From Pteria penguin (taxonomy: Eukaryota > Mollusca > Bivalvia > Pterioida > Pteriidae), in assembly GCA_035048485.1 (NCBI GenBank), contig CM068592.1, positions 37,828,001 through 37,892,000 on the forward strand: a DNA stretch of 64,000 nucleotides, in the 5' to 3' direction. Shown one piece after another: positions 20,270 to 32,365 of the stretch (the first letter of the stretch is position 1; every line of letters begins with the position of its first letter). The position numbers and the translations under genes were made by a program. Below the pieces are notes generated by a model. The model had not been told where the DNA came from and searched no databases. It saw nothing but the letters and a program-made list of their open reading frames with translations.

Positions 20270-21740
20270 TTTTTGGTATGAAGTTCAAAACATCAGGGCA
20301 GCCCCTGGCAAATCGAACCAACTGAGATATATAGATCTAAAAAAACCGAAGAAGTACCGAAGGGTAAAACTTATCTCATAATCCATGGAATGAAAGGACA
20401 ATATCCTGTATAGTGCCATATTCAGACAATGCGAACCCCAATAAATTCAAAGTGAAACCAGGTGTCCGGGAGGAGTAAGCGTATCCCTGGTTGCATGCAA
20501 CACCCGTCGGAAAAGTCCTGCAACAACCTTTATGTCGAGGAGGTAAATACATAAATATACATGCACGAACACACGAAGGAGACAAGAAAACGATGTCAAA
20601 TTTTTCCATTCAAGACAAAAACTGTTGCCTGACTGAATTTCCGTTGTCGGAAATGCACGTGGACAAATGTCTGTATATATATATGTATTATGTCAAATCA
20701 AGTATAGTGAAAAAGTTAAGATGGTTATTTTGTATGGTCAGGTCCCAAAATATCGGTTAACATTCATGAAAGAGGAATCAAAATTGCACTAGATCCCTTT
20801 ATCGACCATAGAACTTCCTGAGAGACAATGTCAAACGTTTCCCAATATATCTTCGTGAGAGTAGTTTCGTGGCAAGAAGACTCGGTTTCAGGACGAAATT
20901 TTCGTATTTAGAGCATGACCTGGCATAGCGTATAAGTTGTGAAATGAAGATATGCGGGAGAGGAAGGTATGTTGCTACTCAGAAAAGGGAAGTTGGGAAT
21001 AATGAAATTGAAATCGTAACGCTTGTCATAGAGAGAAGTTACTAATGAATCAACATTACTAATTAATAGGAGTATATCGAGATATGAAGCAGAAGATGCG
21101 CTCTCTGATGTAACTTTTATCTCAAGTTTCTTTGATATATGATGTTGGGGTGATCCTTAAATACAGGGTTATTAGTCGACATCGATCGATGTATCGATGT
21201 ATCTGTATGTAAAGTGGAACCGAGGTGCTAATTGTTTACTGCCTTTAGAGAGCAGAGACTGTATGAATTCTGCTTCGTAAGAGTACAAAATATGTCGGCC
21301 AGAAGAGGCGCACAATAGTAAGTACCCATAAGAATTCCAACAATCTGTTGGAACAATTTCCCAACAAATATCACAAAAATATTATCTATAAGAAATTCTA
21401 ACATTTGGATGATCTCTTTTTCTGTATACTTGCTGCTGGAATACAAAATATGTGTCGTTGTGGCCTAAAACGAGGTACTTATACCTGAGAATTCCTTTTT
21501 TGTGAAAGAATTCCTTTTGAATAATTGATATTATTCTGTTCTTCAGTTTTTGATGAGGAATGGTTGTATAAAGTGTCGAAAAGTCGAAAGATTTTATGCT
21601 AGTAACATTATTGAAAATAGGAGATCCACATCTAATTGATTCCGCTTCTTGAGTAAGCAGTAGAGCAGTACTTCTGAAGACCATATTTAATTTCTGTTAG
21701 CTATGAATCGATGCTTGTATAGAGTTTTATGCATCTTTTG
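20270..21740 (-). mobile_element. PLE-3 (Naiad-like) fragment, unit 2
   Basis: Minus-strand RT pieces at 21684-21382 (SIKSFDFSTLYTTIPHQKLK, RYKYLVLGHNDTYFV) and 21446-21228 (KYTEKEIIQMLEFLIDNIF, KLFQQIVGILMGTYYCAPL). Then YARSCSKYENF-like sequence near 20900 and a 3' UTR at 20376-20610. Several frameshifts and a deletion in the 5' part. Confidence 0.75.
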
Positions 21741-21829
21741 AATCCAAAAAAATGTATGGTAGTTTCGAGACACTTAGAGACGCCAAAAAGACTGATAATA
21801 TATCAATTTTTCTGTATTCAAGAATTAAT

Positions 21830-22348
21830 ATCTATTTGAAGTCGATACAAATTATCTGTCGGGTACACTTTCATCCTGAGAATAAAACATACTACTGTTT
21901 TATTTTAACTACAATATTTGGAAATACTTTCAAATTTCTATCGGGAACTAATTGTTATAAACAATAATAAAGCATTGTATTGGTATTTTGATGTGAAGTC
22001 ATATGATGACATTTGTTAATGTAGGTCAACCAGATATCACTTAGAGAATCAAATGTGCTATTACATGCTAACTGAAATGAGTGAAACAATCATTTTTTAA
22101 TTTAAAATAAAAAGAGAACTCAAGGATGTCCTCATTGCTGTTATTTAACAAGGTGTAAAAAATAATAATAATCCAGATCACATTTGCTTACATCAAGACA
22201 CACTCAATAACCACCAATCACTTTCACCTCAATAATTGCACTTGAACATTCTCAGCTAATACACATACTGATATTCACTTTTTAAATTAAAACATTTAAG
22301 TTTATACAAATAAAATATTATAAACATATATACGTGAATTAATTTGGT
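21830..22348. other. Unit-conserved AT-rich sequence, no gene seen
   Basis: Paralogue of 6700-7229 and 39690-40198. Confidence 0.5.
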
Positions 22349-22391
22349 GCACTATTTGCGGATTTCGGCAACTTGTGTCCTTCAGAGATAC
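22349..22391 (-). ncRNA. Degenerate hammerhead-like motif, unit 2
   Basis: The minus strand reads GGTATCT, CTGAAGG, ACACAAGTTGCC, GAAA, TCCGCAAA, TAGTGC. GAAA survives, but CTGANGA has a final G and stem II is weakened. Probably inactive. Confidence 0.35.
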
Positions 22392-22771
22392 CAAAGGCCG
22401 AAACCGTGGACATCGAAGAATAAATATTTGAACAGCAACTCATCACCAAATCGACCTAAAGGTGTAAACCAAAGAACCCATCTAAGGTCAGAGGTGTGCA
22501 TGAGGGAGATACTGCCTAGTTATAGAATGTTTTTTGGTTTTTTGTTTTTGCACAGTAAATTGAAATATATTTTTTGAATTAGTATAGATGTGATAACACT
22601 GGGCTGAGGACATTTTAAACGATGAAAAGTTGTTTAGTTTACTTCTGAGGTATTATACCCAGGTTCAAAAATACATCTAAAAGCATTCGCTCCGTTTCAA
22701 ACATGCACATGACTAACAAAGTGTGGGGCTTTGCCATTTTTAAAGATGAATTTACAATAGCAAATGCATCA

Positions 22772-23032
22772 TTATCTAGATCCGACCTGCTTTACATAAA
22801 ATCCAAATGTTGATTCAGGGGAGAACAGCTCAGCTTGCTTTTCATTTGAACGTGATAGCTCTATATTGTGTATTGTAAGACCTATCAATCTACTTTGTAT
22901 CAATAGACCTAGATAGCTGGCTATGCTCATGTAATATCTCAAAATTGCCACTATTTGCTTTTCGTATAGGGATGCCCAACAACTAGGAAATAGGGTATGT
23001 CCCGATTTAGATAGGGGGCTTAAGCGAGACAT
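22772..23032 (-). pseudogene. Unit-conserved ORF of unknown function, unit 2
   Basis: 86 codons with LRYYMSIASYLGLLIQSRLI and ESTFGFYVKQ. A deletion after VKQ removes the C-terminal third present in unit 3. Function unknown. Confidence 0.35.
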
Positions 23033-23189
23033 GAGGGGTCAAAGTTTCAAATACGGCTTTTTGTAAATTAAAATCGACAAACGAATGTACCGGTTCAGTG
23101 TTTGATTATTTACTTTTTATTTCCATGATTACAATATGCATGTTTTCTTATTCTAAAACAGTATACAATATGTTTAGAGGATTTGAATA

Positions 23190-24350
23190 TCTGTAAAATA
23201 TTGATTTCTGTCACAGTTTGAAATCTCGTTGTGAAAAGTTACGACTACGGGCATCTAATGATGATGATTGGTCGCATTTGTATTTTGAGATACTGTACAT
23301 GTACCTAACTATTAAACACTTATGTATTAATATAAACACCAACCATACATTATCTTTGTATAAGCACGCATTTCACTACTGGCATCCAATAAGAAATTAA
23401 CAGCGAAAAAATAAAGTCGGAGATGTACGCATCCTATTTATTCATCAATTTTGTATGAAAGATATTGTATTTACAGTTGGGTGCAGTCCTAACCTTATAT
23501 TCAAGTGCACTTGACTTCAAGTTTAGTTTTTCGTCCTGAGAGCCAGTCATAAAGTTTACTCAAGTGCACTTGATATCAAGTTTACTTCAAATTAATTCCG
23601 TCTTCAGGTATACTATTACGTGACACCAAGTTTAGTTTTCACGTTTGTTTATTACAATTATCCAGTTTCGTATAACACGATAGATATAATTGTTTTATTA
23701 TGTAAAATTGCATATTTTATATAAAAAATTGCCTTAATAGAAAAATATAGTAAATGTACAAGTGTATAGAAAATAAATTAAACTTGAAGTGCGCTTGGAG
23801 TAAACTTGGAATCAAGTTTAGTACTAAACTTCGAATCAAGTTTACTACTAAACTTGATTCCAGGTTTACTTTGTTGTCGCGAAGTAAACTTGAAAAGCAG
23901 TCATAAAGTTAACTTGATGTGCACTTTATGTAAGGTTAGGACTGCACCTAACTGTGTGTGTCCGACGGAATCTCCCGTCCATACTTCTACGATGATCTTG
24001 TTTATAAACTTGAAAGGGTCAAAAGCTTCAATGACCTCTTTACTTCATGTTTTTAAAATTGTCAAACACCAATAAATCTTGTACTGGACCCCTCTACAGC
24101 CCTTTAATCTTTTCAGGAGCCTTGCACATTGACTAACAGGTCGATGAGGCCTCTATGACGGGTCTTGTCAAAACCTCTTCAGGGGAAATAAGGTCCTGAG
24201 AAATAAACTCTGACTGTTAGACGGGTCTCCGTTTTCAGAAGAGTAGAGAACGATTGACGTCACTTTTATATTTCAAACGGTAATTTTTCATCCACTATAC
24301 ATTTCCTCTGTATATATTTACGACCTCTCAAATTGTGTAGTCTGTGGTAA
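23190..24350 (+). mobile_element. PLE-2-related C-terminal region and 3' UTR, split by a MITE
   Basis: After the MITE the reading FYDDLVYKLERVKSFNDLF, then LVLDPSTALQP matches the PLE-2 C-terminus (NFYGDLVYKLRKVKGSDN, LVFGPSTAL at 62176-61892). It is followed by PLE-2 3'-UTR sequence. The 23190-23473 portion (NIDFCHSLKSRCEKLRLRA in the unit 3 paralogue at 42170-42480) is of unknown nature. Confidence 0.5.
23474..23954. mobile_element. Tc1/mariner-like MITE (481 bp)
   Basis: Terminal inverted repeats of about 24 bp start CAGTTGGGTGCAGTCCTAAC and CAGTTAGGTGCAGTCCTAAC. The interior is built of AACTTGAATCAAGTTTA-like direct and inverted words. Left flank TTTA and right flank TGTGTGTCC, compared with the empty site TATTTATGTGTCC at about 42480, fit a TA target with one change. 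There is no coding capacity. Confidence 0.85.
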
Positions 24351-24740
24351 AGTAGTTACAGAAAAACTAAGATAAGTTATAGGAGAAGTCTGCCACCTTG
24401 CTGTGCGAGGTGGGCCAATGCGGCGGGGGGTCTAGGGAATTTCAAAAGTTAATTATTTCTTTTTTTGTATTGTTTTACTCATATTATGAAAGTGTTCAAG
24501 ATAAAGGCTTTTTGTACTAGTTTTGATTACATTGTGACTGTGATCTAGGCACATAAAATTGTTAACTACACACATTTTAAGATATTATTTCTTCATTGCA
24601 ATTCAATATACATGAAACTGTACAATGCCAAATTATGATATTAACTGAATTATGCATTGATACAAACATCAAAATCATTGTCCTCCCTATCATTATCACC
24701 ATCATCATCAACACCATTATTAACAACCTTTTAGCCAGCT

Positions 24741-26215
24741 TTAGCACATGAGCAGCTTCGTCATATTCAAATTGAAAGAGTCCAGATGTGTTGACTCCTC
24801 TGTTTGTATGCTAGAGTTGGCTACTGCTACTAACTCATTTGGATCTATTTCTTGCTCGTTACCTTTTTTATACACTGGTTTTGGCTGCTTTTTGCTTGGT
24901 TTCATACACACACATTTTCTGACATGAATGTCTACTTCTCTCCTATGTAGAGAAGGACCATTAAGACTTAAATGAAGAAGAGAAATTTTTTCCTCTAACA
25001 AAACTTTACTAGTTTCATTCGACTAAACCCTCTTTCAGGGCAGGCATTTGACACTGGCAAAGTCAAAATAATCTCTGCCACCCTCACTAGATGAGGAAAG
25101 AAGTGGATCATTGACGTCTTAAGGATTAAAATCGTTTTCAGTGCCCACTCCATTGGAGTTTCATCGAATTTACACTTCAGAATTTCTTCTGGGACTTCTG
25201 ATTTCCATGAAGAAAGATTTAATTTGAAGTTGATCCACTCTGGTAGCATTTCCTCCGAGTCTTCCTGGGTCCCATAGAAATGATTTGCAAGTATGTGAAT
25301 TTCATTGCATCCATATTGATTGAATTCATCAGTTCCCCTATCTGGTTAACACCTGGTGTCCAGAACAGCAAATGCTGCTAGGAAAGGTGATTGCTTAAAT
25401 CTAGCATAAATTTTTCCGCATAGGGCCTCCACATACTTTTTGTGACCATCAGCCCACTCATTGTAACTGAATTAACCGTGATTTCCATAGCACTAAGACG
25501 ACCATTGGGACTCATATCATTACTCAAAGAATCAAATATTTCCTCCTTTGACAAAGACCTTATCTGTGTTGTATACTCTCCAAACAAGGACATATCATTG
25601 GGAAATTGAAATTTCCCTTTTGAAACTTGAAGAATATATAAGATGCTAATGACTTTGAGTGTTGATAATTTCTTCATTAATCCATACGAGGTAGCATCAC
25701 TTGGAAGCATTTGAACGTTTAAACTACAGATACAATTTCTTAATAAAGACTTTGCACAGTATCATTAAAGGAAAGCCACCTGGTTGGACATCCTCTGTTC
25801 ATTTTATTTGTTATCAGCTTTTCTGTGGGTTCAGACAAAGTCATTTTGTGCAACCCCGTCTGGGCCTTCAATAAAGCTGCTAATTTAACAGGAGAGTAAT
25901 GAAATATTTTCCTGATATGAGTCATATGGCTCTCCATTTCTTTAATATACCGCACATCTGCATTTATATCGACGCATGCTAGGGCCAGACGGTGACAAAT
26001 ACAATGAATGGCAACAAGAGACGTGTTGTCATCTTTCATCCTTTTAACAAACCCTCCCGTTCTGCCAACCATTACAGATACTTCGTCTGTGCTAACGCCA
26101 AACCACTTATGAATATTAATTGAGGTCAAAGTCACATTTAGGGTTTCATTTTGAAATTCAAAATTTTTCATTTAAACATACTTAGTCCAAAAGACTTTGC
26201 AGTGTTCATCGAATC
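24741..26215 (-). pseudogene. hAT-superfamily transposase, broken
   Basis: Minus-strand pieces in order. 26171-25740 has FGVSTDEVSVMVGR and LVAIHCICHRLALAC, the catalytic-core region of ZMYM/C17orf113-like hAT proteins, with CPTRWLSFNDTVQSL. 25710-25378 is the middle part. 25249-24995 has SNACPERGFSRMKLVK, the hAT C-terminal dimerisation motif. 25001-24741 is a C-terminal tail. Frameshifts separate the pieces, and the N-terminal BED/zinc-finger part is missing. A second, shorter copy is at 43150-43868. Confidence 0.8.
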
Positions 26216-26317
26216 CCTCAGGTTTTTTTGTTTGTTTTGTTGTTTTTTCAGTGTTTATCAGAATTCTAAAGAGTTTATCAGTGTAAAATGTGATTCTCTG
26301 GGGGGTTTTACTGTTGA

Positions 26318-26358
26318 ACTATAGAGCTGAGCACCCCATCCACTGAGCCACGCCGGCA
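26318..26358 (-). mobile_element. tRNA-like SINE head fragment
   Basis: The minus strand reads GCCGGCGTGGCTCAGTGGAT with an A-box-like core. It then has only a degenerate B box (TAGTTCAAC). Probably a truncated SINE rather than a tRNA gene. Confidence 0.4.
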
Positions 26359-26637
26359 ACAAACCGTAAAAGAAAATAATTTTTGACAAGCTATGGAACT
26401 ATAAATATTCTAGAAAGATATTATTAAAATATAGACTCCTTTTCCATTTGAGAACATTTTATGAAAATGCACTCGAAATTTAACATGGCATATCCTTGTC
26501 CAGCCCAGTGTATTTCTTAGTGGGAACCTAGAGTGATTAAGAGGTTTGCCCCTCCAGTCATGGAAATAATTTCGGGGGAGCATGTATTCGCTGCAGTGTC
26601 CTTGTATCTGTCTCCTATACCTTTAATCATACCTTAC

Positions 26638-28075
26638 CAAAATGCACAAAAATCCCTACAAACAAGGTTTTATCGCTGGTTCCTCAAAGTGTTCCACAAA
26701 ATCTGTATCGATGCTACTCACAAAATTATTATCAGAAATTAAATCTGGCCTTCATAGATATTGCGAAACAATATGTTCTAGAAGTGGAATTAATCAAATG
26801 TGGATCCTTAAAAATTCAAAAGAGTTGTTAGAACATCTAAAATCAAAAAGTTTTACTAAAATTCACTCCATCAAGTAGTCTTTTGACTTTTCGACTCTTT
26901 ACACAACGATCCCTCAACATAAATTAAAAGACAGATTAGCGGAAATTATTCAAAATGCATTTACTAGTAAAAACGGAAGCCGCAAATTCAAATATATAGT
27001 TAAAGGCCATGATAAAACTTACTTTGTTAGGGAAAATTCTGATTCCAAAAATAAATACACTGAAACAGCTGCCATTCAGATATTGAACTTTCCTATCGAT
27101 AACATTTTTGTGGTGTTTGGAGGAAAGGTTTTTCAACAAATTGTCGGCATTCCAATGGGCACTAACTGTGCTCCGCTTCTGGCTGACATACTCCTTTACT
27201 CATACGAAGCTGAATTCATTCAGTCTTTGCTTTCACAAGGAAAAAACAATTGGCTCTTGCCTTCAATTTCACTTCCAGATATATAGATGACTTGTTTTCA
27301 ATTAACAATCCTTCATTCGCGGATTACCTTAGCATCATCTATCCAAGTGAACTGGAGGTCAAAGAAACCACAGAAAGTAGTAATTCTACTTCGTATTTAG
27401 ATATTATGTTGTCTTTCGACATTGATGGTCAATTGAACACCTCACTCTATGACAAACGTGACGATTTCAATTTCGCTATCACAAACTTTCCTTTCATAAG
27501 CAGCAACATTCCGTTATCGCCCGCATAGGGCTTATTAATATCTCAGTTGATACGTTATTCCAGAGCATGTTCACATTACACTGACTTTGTTCTGAGGGCT
27601 AGGAGACTTTCAGTTAAGCTGCTCAACCAGGGTTATATATGTGCTAGACTAGCAACGTCACTGAGCTGAGGAAGTTCTACGGTCGTTACGAGACTCTTAT
27701 TACTCCATATGATATCTCGTTATCCAGACTTTTAAATGATATTCTGGACTGAGACCGATTCCGATCATTTTACACAGATTTGACACCTTCTATACTAGAG
27801 GGTTACCTACTTTGACTTCTCCATATATAAATACATATGGAATTTACACGATTTGACTCTTTCTACTGCGTATATGTGACGGGTGTTGCTAGCAAGCAGG
27901 AGATGCTCACTGTCCCCGAGCACCTGATCTCACTCCATCACACGAGTTCACATATGCTCTTCAAGTAGACATTTTTTGTTATTTTCCACTTGTTTTTCAT
28001 TTTCACTGATTTTGTACGTCCTCTCGTTTCATGATTTTTAGACTTATGGTTTGGATTTATCCATGATCTTTACAT
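26638..28075 (+). mobile_element. PLE-1 copy B2
   Basis: It starts at KMHKNPYKQGFIAGSSKCST within RT. Then WILKNSKELLEHLKSKSFTK, an in-frame TAG just before FDFSTLYTTIP, FGGKVFQQIVGIPMGTNCAP, RYIDDLFSINNPSF and SYLDIMLSFDIDG. A TAG appears at 27526 (PAYGV to PA-stop). The 3' UTR is complete. The 5' junction lies in a CCAAAATG microhomology with the ~146-bp satellite, and the 3' end also abuts satellite, so this copy sits in the array. Confidence 0.85.
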
Positions 28076-28720
28076 TTAAGTCGAGGGCTTTTAAGGACTT
28101 TTGGACAAAGGTCACTCAAAGTCATTTTAGAAGGTCAAGGTCATTTATTAACTATAATTTAAAATACCATGAAGTACTTATATCTCGTATACCTTTGATC
28201 AGGATTTGATAATACCTAACCAAAATGTTATTTAAATTAAGGTCTTCTGGGCAAAAGTCTTTAAGGTCATTTCTGAAAGGTCAATATCTCTTATTAACTA
28301 AAGGATAAAATACCATGAGGTACATATATCTCCTGCACCTTTCATCAGAATTTGATCATACTTCACCAAAATGTTATTTAAATTAAAGGCTTTTGAACAA
28401 AGGTCATTCAAGATCATTTCTGAAAGGTCAATGTCACTTATAAACTATGACTTAAAATGCAATGAAGTACTTATATTTTTCCTACACCTTTCACCAGAAT
28501 TTATTCATCCCTCACAAAAATATTATTTAAATAAAGGGCTTTTTGACAAAGGTCTCTCAAGGTGATTTCTGAAAGGTCAAAGTGACTTCTTAATTATAGC
28601 TTGAAATACTATGAAGTACGTATATATCCTACACCTTTCACCAGATTTAGATTAAGGGCTTTTGGACAAAGGTCACTCAAGGTCATTTCTGAAAGGTCAA
28701 TGCCAAAATAAAAAGTTTTA
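28076..28720 (+). repeat. ~146-bp tandem repeat array, uninterrupted
   Basis: Five anchors of the AAGGTCATTTCTGAAAGGTCAA word lie near 28115, 28261, 28404, 28553 and 28674, giving spacings of about 146, 143, 149 and 121 bp. Paralogous to 12666-13620 without the PLE-2 insertion. Confidence 0.8.
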
Positions 28721-29019
28721 TTTCATAACTAATCAAGGTCAAACTTACTCATTTTAGTTTAAGATACTGTGATCACTTGTTGCTCTACAGTTGACGCAAT
28801 TGGATATCCATATGATACATTGAGATTTGAATTCGTCATCAATTAATAGAATCATTTCCTATATACTGAGTCATTCGTTTCCGTCATTATTGTTGTGCTT
28901 TTTGGAGCATCCATCAGTTTTACTGATTCTTTGTATATGAATTTAGTCATCAATTTCCTGCATTATAGCTGCCGTTCGGGGAGAATCCATCAGTTACTAG
29001 CAGTCTTGTTCTGCTGATG
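28720..29019. other. Unit-conserved spacer, no gene seen
   Basis: Paralogue of 13620-13899. Confidence 0.5.
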
Positions 29020-29122
29020 CGGTGAGTGGGAAGGTGGGCCCATACACCAGTTAACCTTACCAATTGATTAACTAATGTTAAATGACTGTGTTAAGTCGAT
29101 ATCTTAACTGCATTAAAATCGA

Positions 29123-29155
<33 letters not shown>

Positions 29156-29225
29156 TTGGTGATGTCCTAAAGTGTTTTTATACCATTACAATATATACTG
29201 TATATTTCTGTGGTGACTTCTTTAT
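29020..29225 (+). repeat. PLE-2 3' end
   Basis: Same block as 13900-14110. It contains (AT)n followed by a T19-21 run near 29136-29157, a microsatellite expansion not present in the paralogues. Confidence 0.6.
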
Positions 29226-29930
29226 CCTTTTTAACACATTTCTGTTGTGATCCGCATCTTCATTTAACAGCTTTATTTTTTTCAGCGTCTAACTATTTGA
29301 CATATCACGCACAGTCATTATATGAAATAGTGGATATGTACGTTTCAAAACGTCATTTGGATAACATGACGCTTGACGTGTGTTTTATATATTATTATAA
29401 AATGACGTCATTTCTGACATATATACCTTCAATACAAAATAATCCGTGTATAGAAATTTATATCGGATTCCTCAGTATCGGGAAAATCAAGGACTTGACT
29501 TACATTTTATCATCTATGAGTTACGCGTAATATTCTAATCAAGACTTAACTGATTGTAAGATTACTACTTCTATGTGCAATAAGTTTTACCTATGTTAAC
29601 GAACTTCAAGGGAAAATTTTAAGTGAAGATTAACGTTAACTTCAAGTTAATTTAACAACATTGCGCAACTTGGTTCAGTGTTTCAATTTCTTACCATTCG
29701 AAAATATTGTTAATGATTACATGGGTACCTCAGTAAATTTTTCTTTGCTGACAACGGGATAATGAATCAATGGTTAGTGAAAAGCGTTTTAAATCTTAAG
29801 TTTGAAAAAAGGGAAAAAAAACATTCACGAGTGATAATTGCCCAGACAATGAGACATTATAACAGTGAAGCAGTAAATATAGGTAAAGAAATGATTGTAG
29901 TAACGCGTATAAGTATATACAACACAAAAT
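29226..29930. other. Downstream flank of Gly/Tyr gene copy 3
   Basis: Paralogue of 173-885. No gene called; the 29210-29530 frame is the counterpart of 217-450. Confidence 0.4.
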
Positions 29931-29983
29931 AATGTCAGTGGCAACTCTTTATACAAGCATGTAAATAACAAGTGTATATATGG

Positions 29984-31530
29984 CTAATATCCACCATATC
30001 CGCCTCCTCCGTAGTATTTTCCTCCACCACCACCATAATATCCGCCGCCTCCTCCGTAGTATTTTCCTCCACCACCACCATAATATCCGCCTCCTCCGTA
30101 GTATTTTTTTCCTTTCCCATAATATCCGCTACCTCCCCCTTTTTTCCATCCCCATCCGCCTTTTCCGCCGCCACCTCCACCTTTTTTCCATTCCCATCCT
30201 CCTTTCTTGACTGATGGATTGACAATTAAACGTATACTATATACTTCATGCATTAAGATATGAACAGTAAGAGAACAAACTCATCTGAATGATAGAACAG
30301 TATTATGGATATAAATCTAATGAAGTTATTAATATTAATCCAACGGCCAGTCTGCGAGAACTGAGTTTCAAAAAAGAAATGTTGAATATTCGAAAACAAG
30401 AAAAGTCTTTAGTATAATGCGTTAAATATCCTCAAGATTCAAATGTGTGACGCTTTCTATACACAGTACTTGTAAATCTACTAGATATTTTGTGCGCAAT
30501 ATCAACATATTTTTATCGTTTCTGTAGGTATTTATCCATGCTGATCGCAACTAAAAAATCTAAAAGAGCATATTTCTCTAAAGCACCTTTTCTCAAATCC
30601 TAATTCAAGAGATACAATACATATAAGCAACAAAAATATTTCAGCACTGAGTGGAATGTATTTAATTTTGACAATATTAAGAAACAAGAAACTCGACTAA
30701 TATTTACAGATTGAATCAATGAAATGAATCTCAAATAATAAAGAGGAGAATGCACAGATCCCTGGAAAGATCAGATGCAACTTTAAAATAAATGAACGGC
30801 AGATTAAATTTGTTCTACAAAATGATATACACATTTCTTATTATATATATATATATATCAATTTCATTAATTTAACAACTCAATTGACGCTTCTGTGTAT
30901 GCCCGAAAATTTGTTAAATCAGATGACGTCACAATGCTTTACACCTCGGTCATACATCGGACAAGCATTGTGACGTCATGAAATTTAATAAATAAATAAA
31001 AGCGATAGGTCAATTATGTTTCAAATTGTAGATCTACTTATTCTTCCGGAAAAAATTGAAATATGATAGTGCCGATTTTGAGAAAAAATGGTTGGAACAT
31101 ACTTCATTTCAGAAGATACTGTTTTATTTTATTCGCTTACTCGTATGGACTCTACATGTCCGAGGCGAATTTTGTCATAAACCAGTTTGAATCAATATCG
31201 AAGAAGTACCAAACCGTTAATCATTCTCAAAGTCCAAGGACAGATACAAAATCGTGTATGTTTCCAAAAGAAACTGTTGTGAACTCCGAAATACTGAAAA
31301 ATTCCGAGGTGAGACCAGGTGCCCGGGGAGAGTAAGCATCTCCTGTTTGCATGCATCACCCGTCACAGTAGTTCTTAAGAAATATGTCAAAATCAAGAGT
31401 TTAGGTTTCCTAATAACATACGTTCATCAGGTATCACGAATTATTACTTACCATATGGAGGTCCCGCCTCAATAAGGACTACGAGACAAAGAGACAATAG
31501 AATGGCACAGAGAAGAAACTTTGGAATCAT
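29984..31530 (-). CDS. Secreted Gly/Tyr-rich shell-matrix-like protein, copy 3
   Basis: Exon 1 (31530 down to 31452) encodes MIPKFLLCAILLSLCLVVLI and EAGPPY, with G|GTAAGT. Exon 2 (30210 down to 29984, 227 bp) follows a CAG acceptor. The product is 101 residues, one longer than copy 1, with mature start GPPYVKKGGWEWKKGGGGGG. The first GWGW is GWEW here, the only acidic change in the basic modules. Three KYYGGGG modules end in GGYGGY. The 1.24 kb intron carries a 220-bp insertion near its 5' end (31193-31412) absent from copies 1 and 2. Splice sites and TATA box are intact, so it is probably expressed. Confidence 0.85.
31193..31412 (-). mobile_element. PLE-3-type 3'-UTR insertion in the intron of copy 3
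   Basis: Compared with the copy 2 intron (TTTGAATAACATACG), about 220 bp are inserted after TTTGAAT. The insert includes, on the minus strand, the PLE 3'-UTR hairpin block (GATGCTTACTCTCCCCGGGC, ACCTGGTCTCACC). A 3'-end-only PLE insertion is inferred. The frame at 31063-31335 is spurious. Confidence 0.65.
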
Positions 31531-31581
31531 GGTAAGTGGAGTTAGTTATTAAATGAACTGTCGTTGAATTCTGAGAACCTC

Positions 31582-31589
31582 CTTATATA
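31582..31589 (-). promoter_or_regulatory. TATA box of Gly/Tyr gene copy 3
   Basis: TATATAAG on the minus strand lies 52 bp before the ATG, with AAGGTATATAAGG context. Confidence 0.75.
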
Positions 31590-32365
31590 CCTTACACAAT
31601 GTCGGAAGCGTGTAACAGTGGTTTTCGATACATTAGTGATATTATGCATAACATTATATTTCAATTAATCTACAGGAAGTACTCTTTGATGTAAATCAGA
31701 AAGCATTTATTACATAATGATGTATGCAACAACTGGTAGGAAATGTAATCTGAATAGCACTATTGAATCATCTCGTATCTGTAAAAAGATGTGTAAACCA
31801 AATAAGCTTTCGCTATATCATCATGCATAATCAAGAGTGAAATTATATAATTCACGTTTACTTTCAATTCAGTCGTCGCAGCCATATCAGTCGGAACCAT
31901 GAATAAATGACTCACAACCTAAAGAAAACAGTAGTGTCCTTTCTTTCCATTGAAACAGTCAAAATAAGGTGTTCCATGGAAAAAAGTGAAATGGATGAGG
32001 CAGATTCCGTCATGTATGTACAAATGAAATAACCTTAAGATGGTGTAAAATAAGAAACACGGCAACGGTTTACAGCTACGCATTTCCGGCATTTAAATAT
32101 AGGGTTTCCTCATCTGAAAATGTTATTCTGAAGTGACTGTGTAAATATAAAATTTTGTATGGAATGCAAAGAGAAAAAGATTAAAAAGACAATCTAAAAT
32201 ACTGTAATTTCGGACACAAATTCGACATCATCCTTGTTTGGAATTTTCAGGGGTACTTGAGAAGTGGTTTTATGATTTATCGTCTAATAATTTTTCTACT
32301 GTAATTACAACAATCCCTCATGATAAGTATACATGAAGAAACAGACTCTAACATTATTGATCACT
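31590..32365. other. Upstream flank of copy 3
   Basis: Paralogue of 2624-3400 and 16144-16930. No gene seen. It ends exactly where PLE-1 copy C1 is inserted. Confidence 0.5.

Noticed and set aside
24741..26171. Functional domesticated hAT-derived host gene
   Set aside because: Several frameshifts and stops, a missing N-terminus and a second decayed copy point to a dead transposon.
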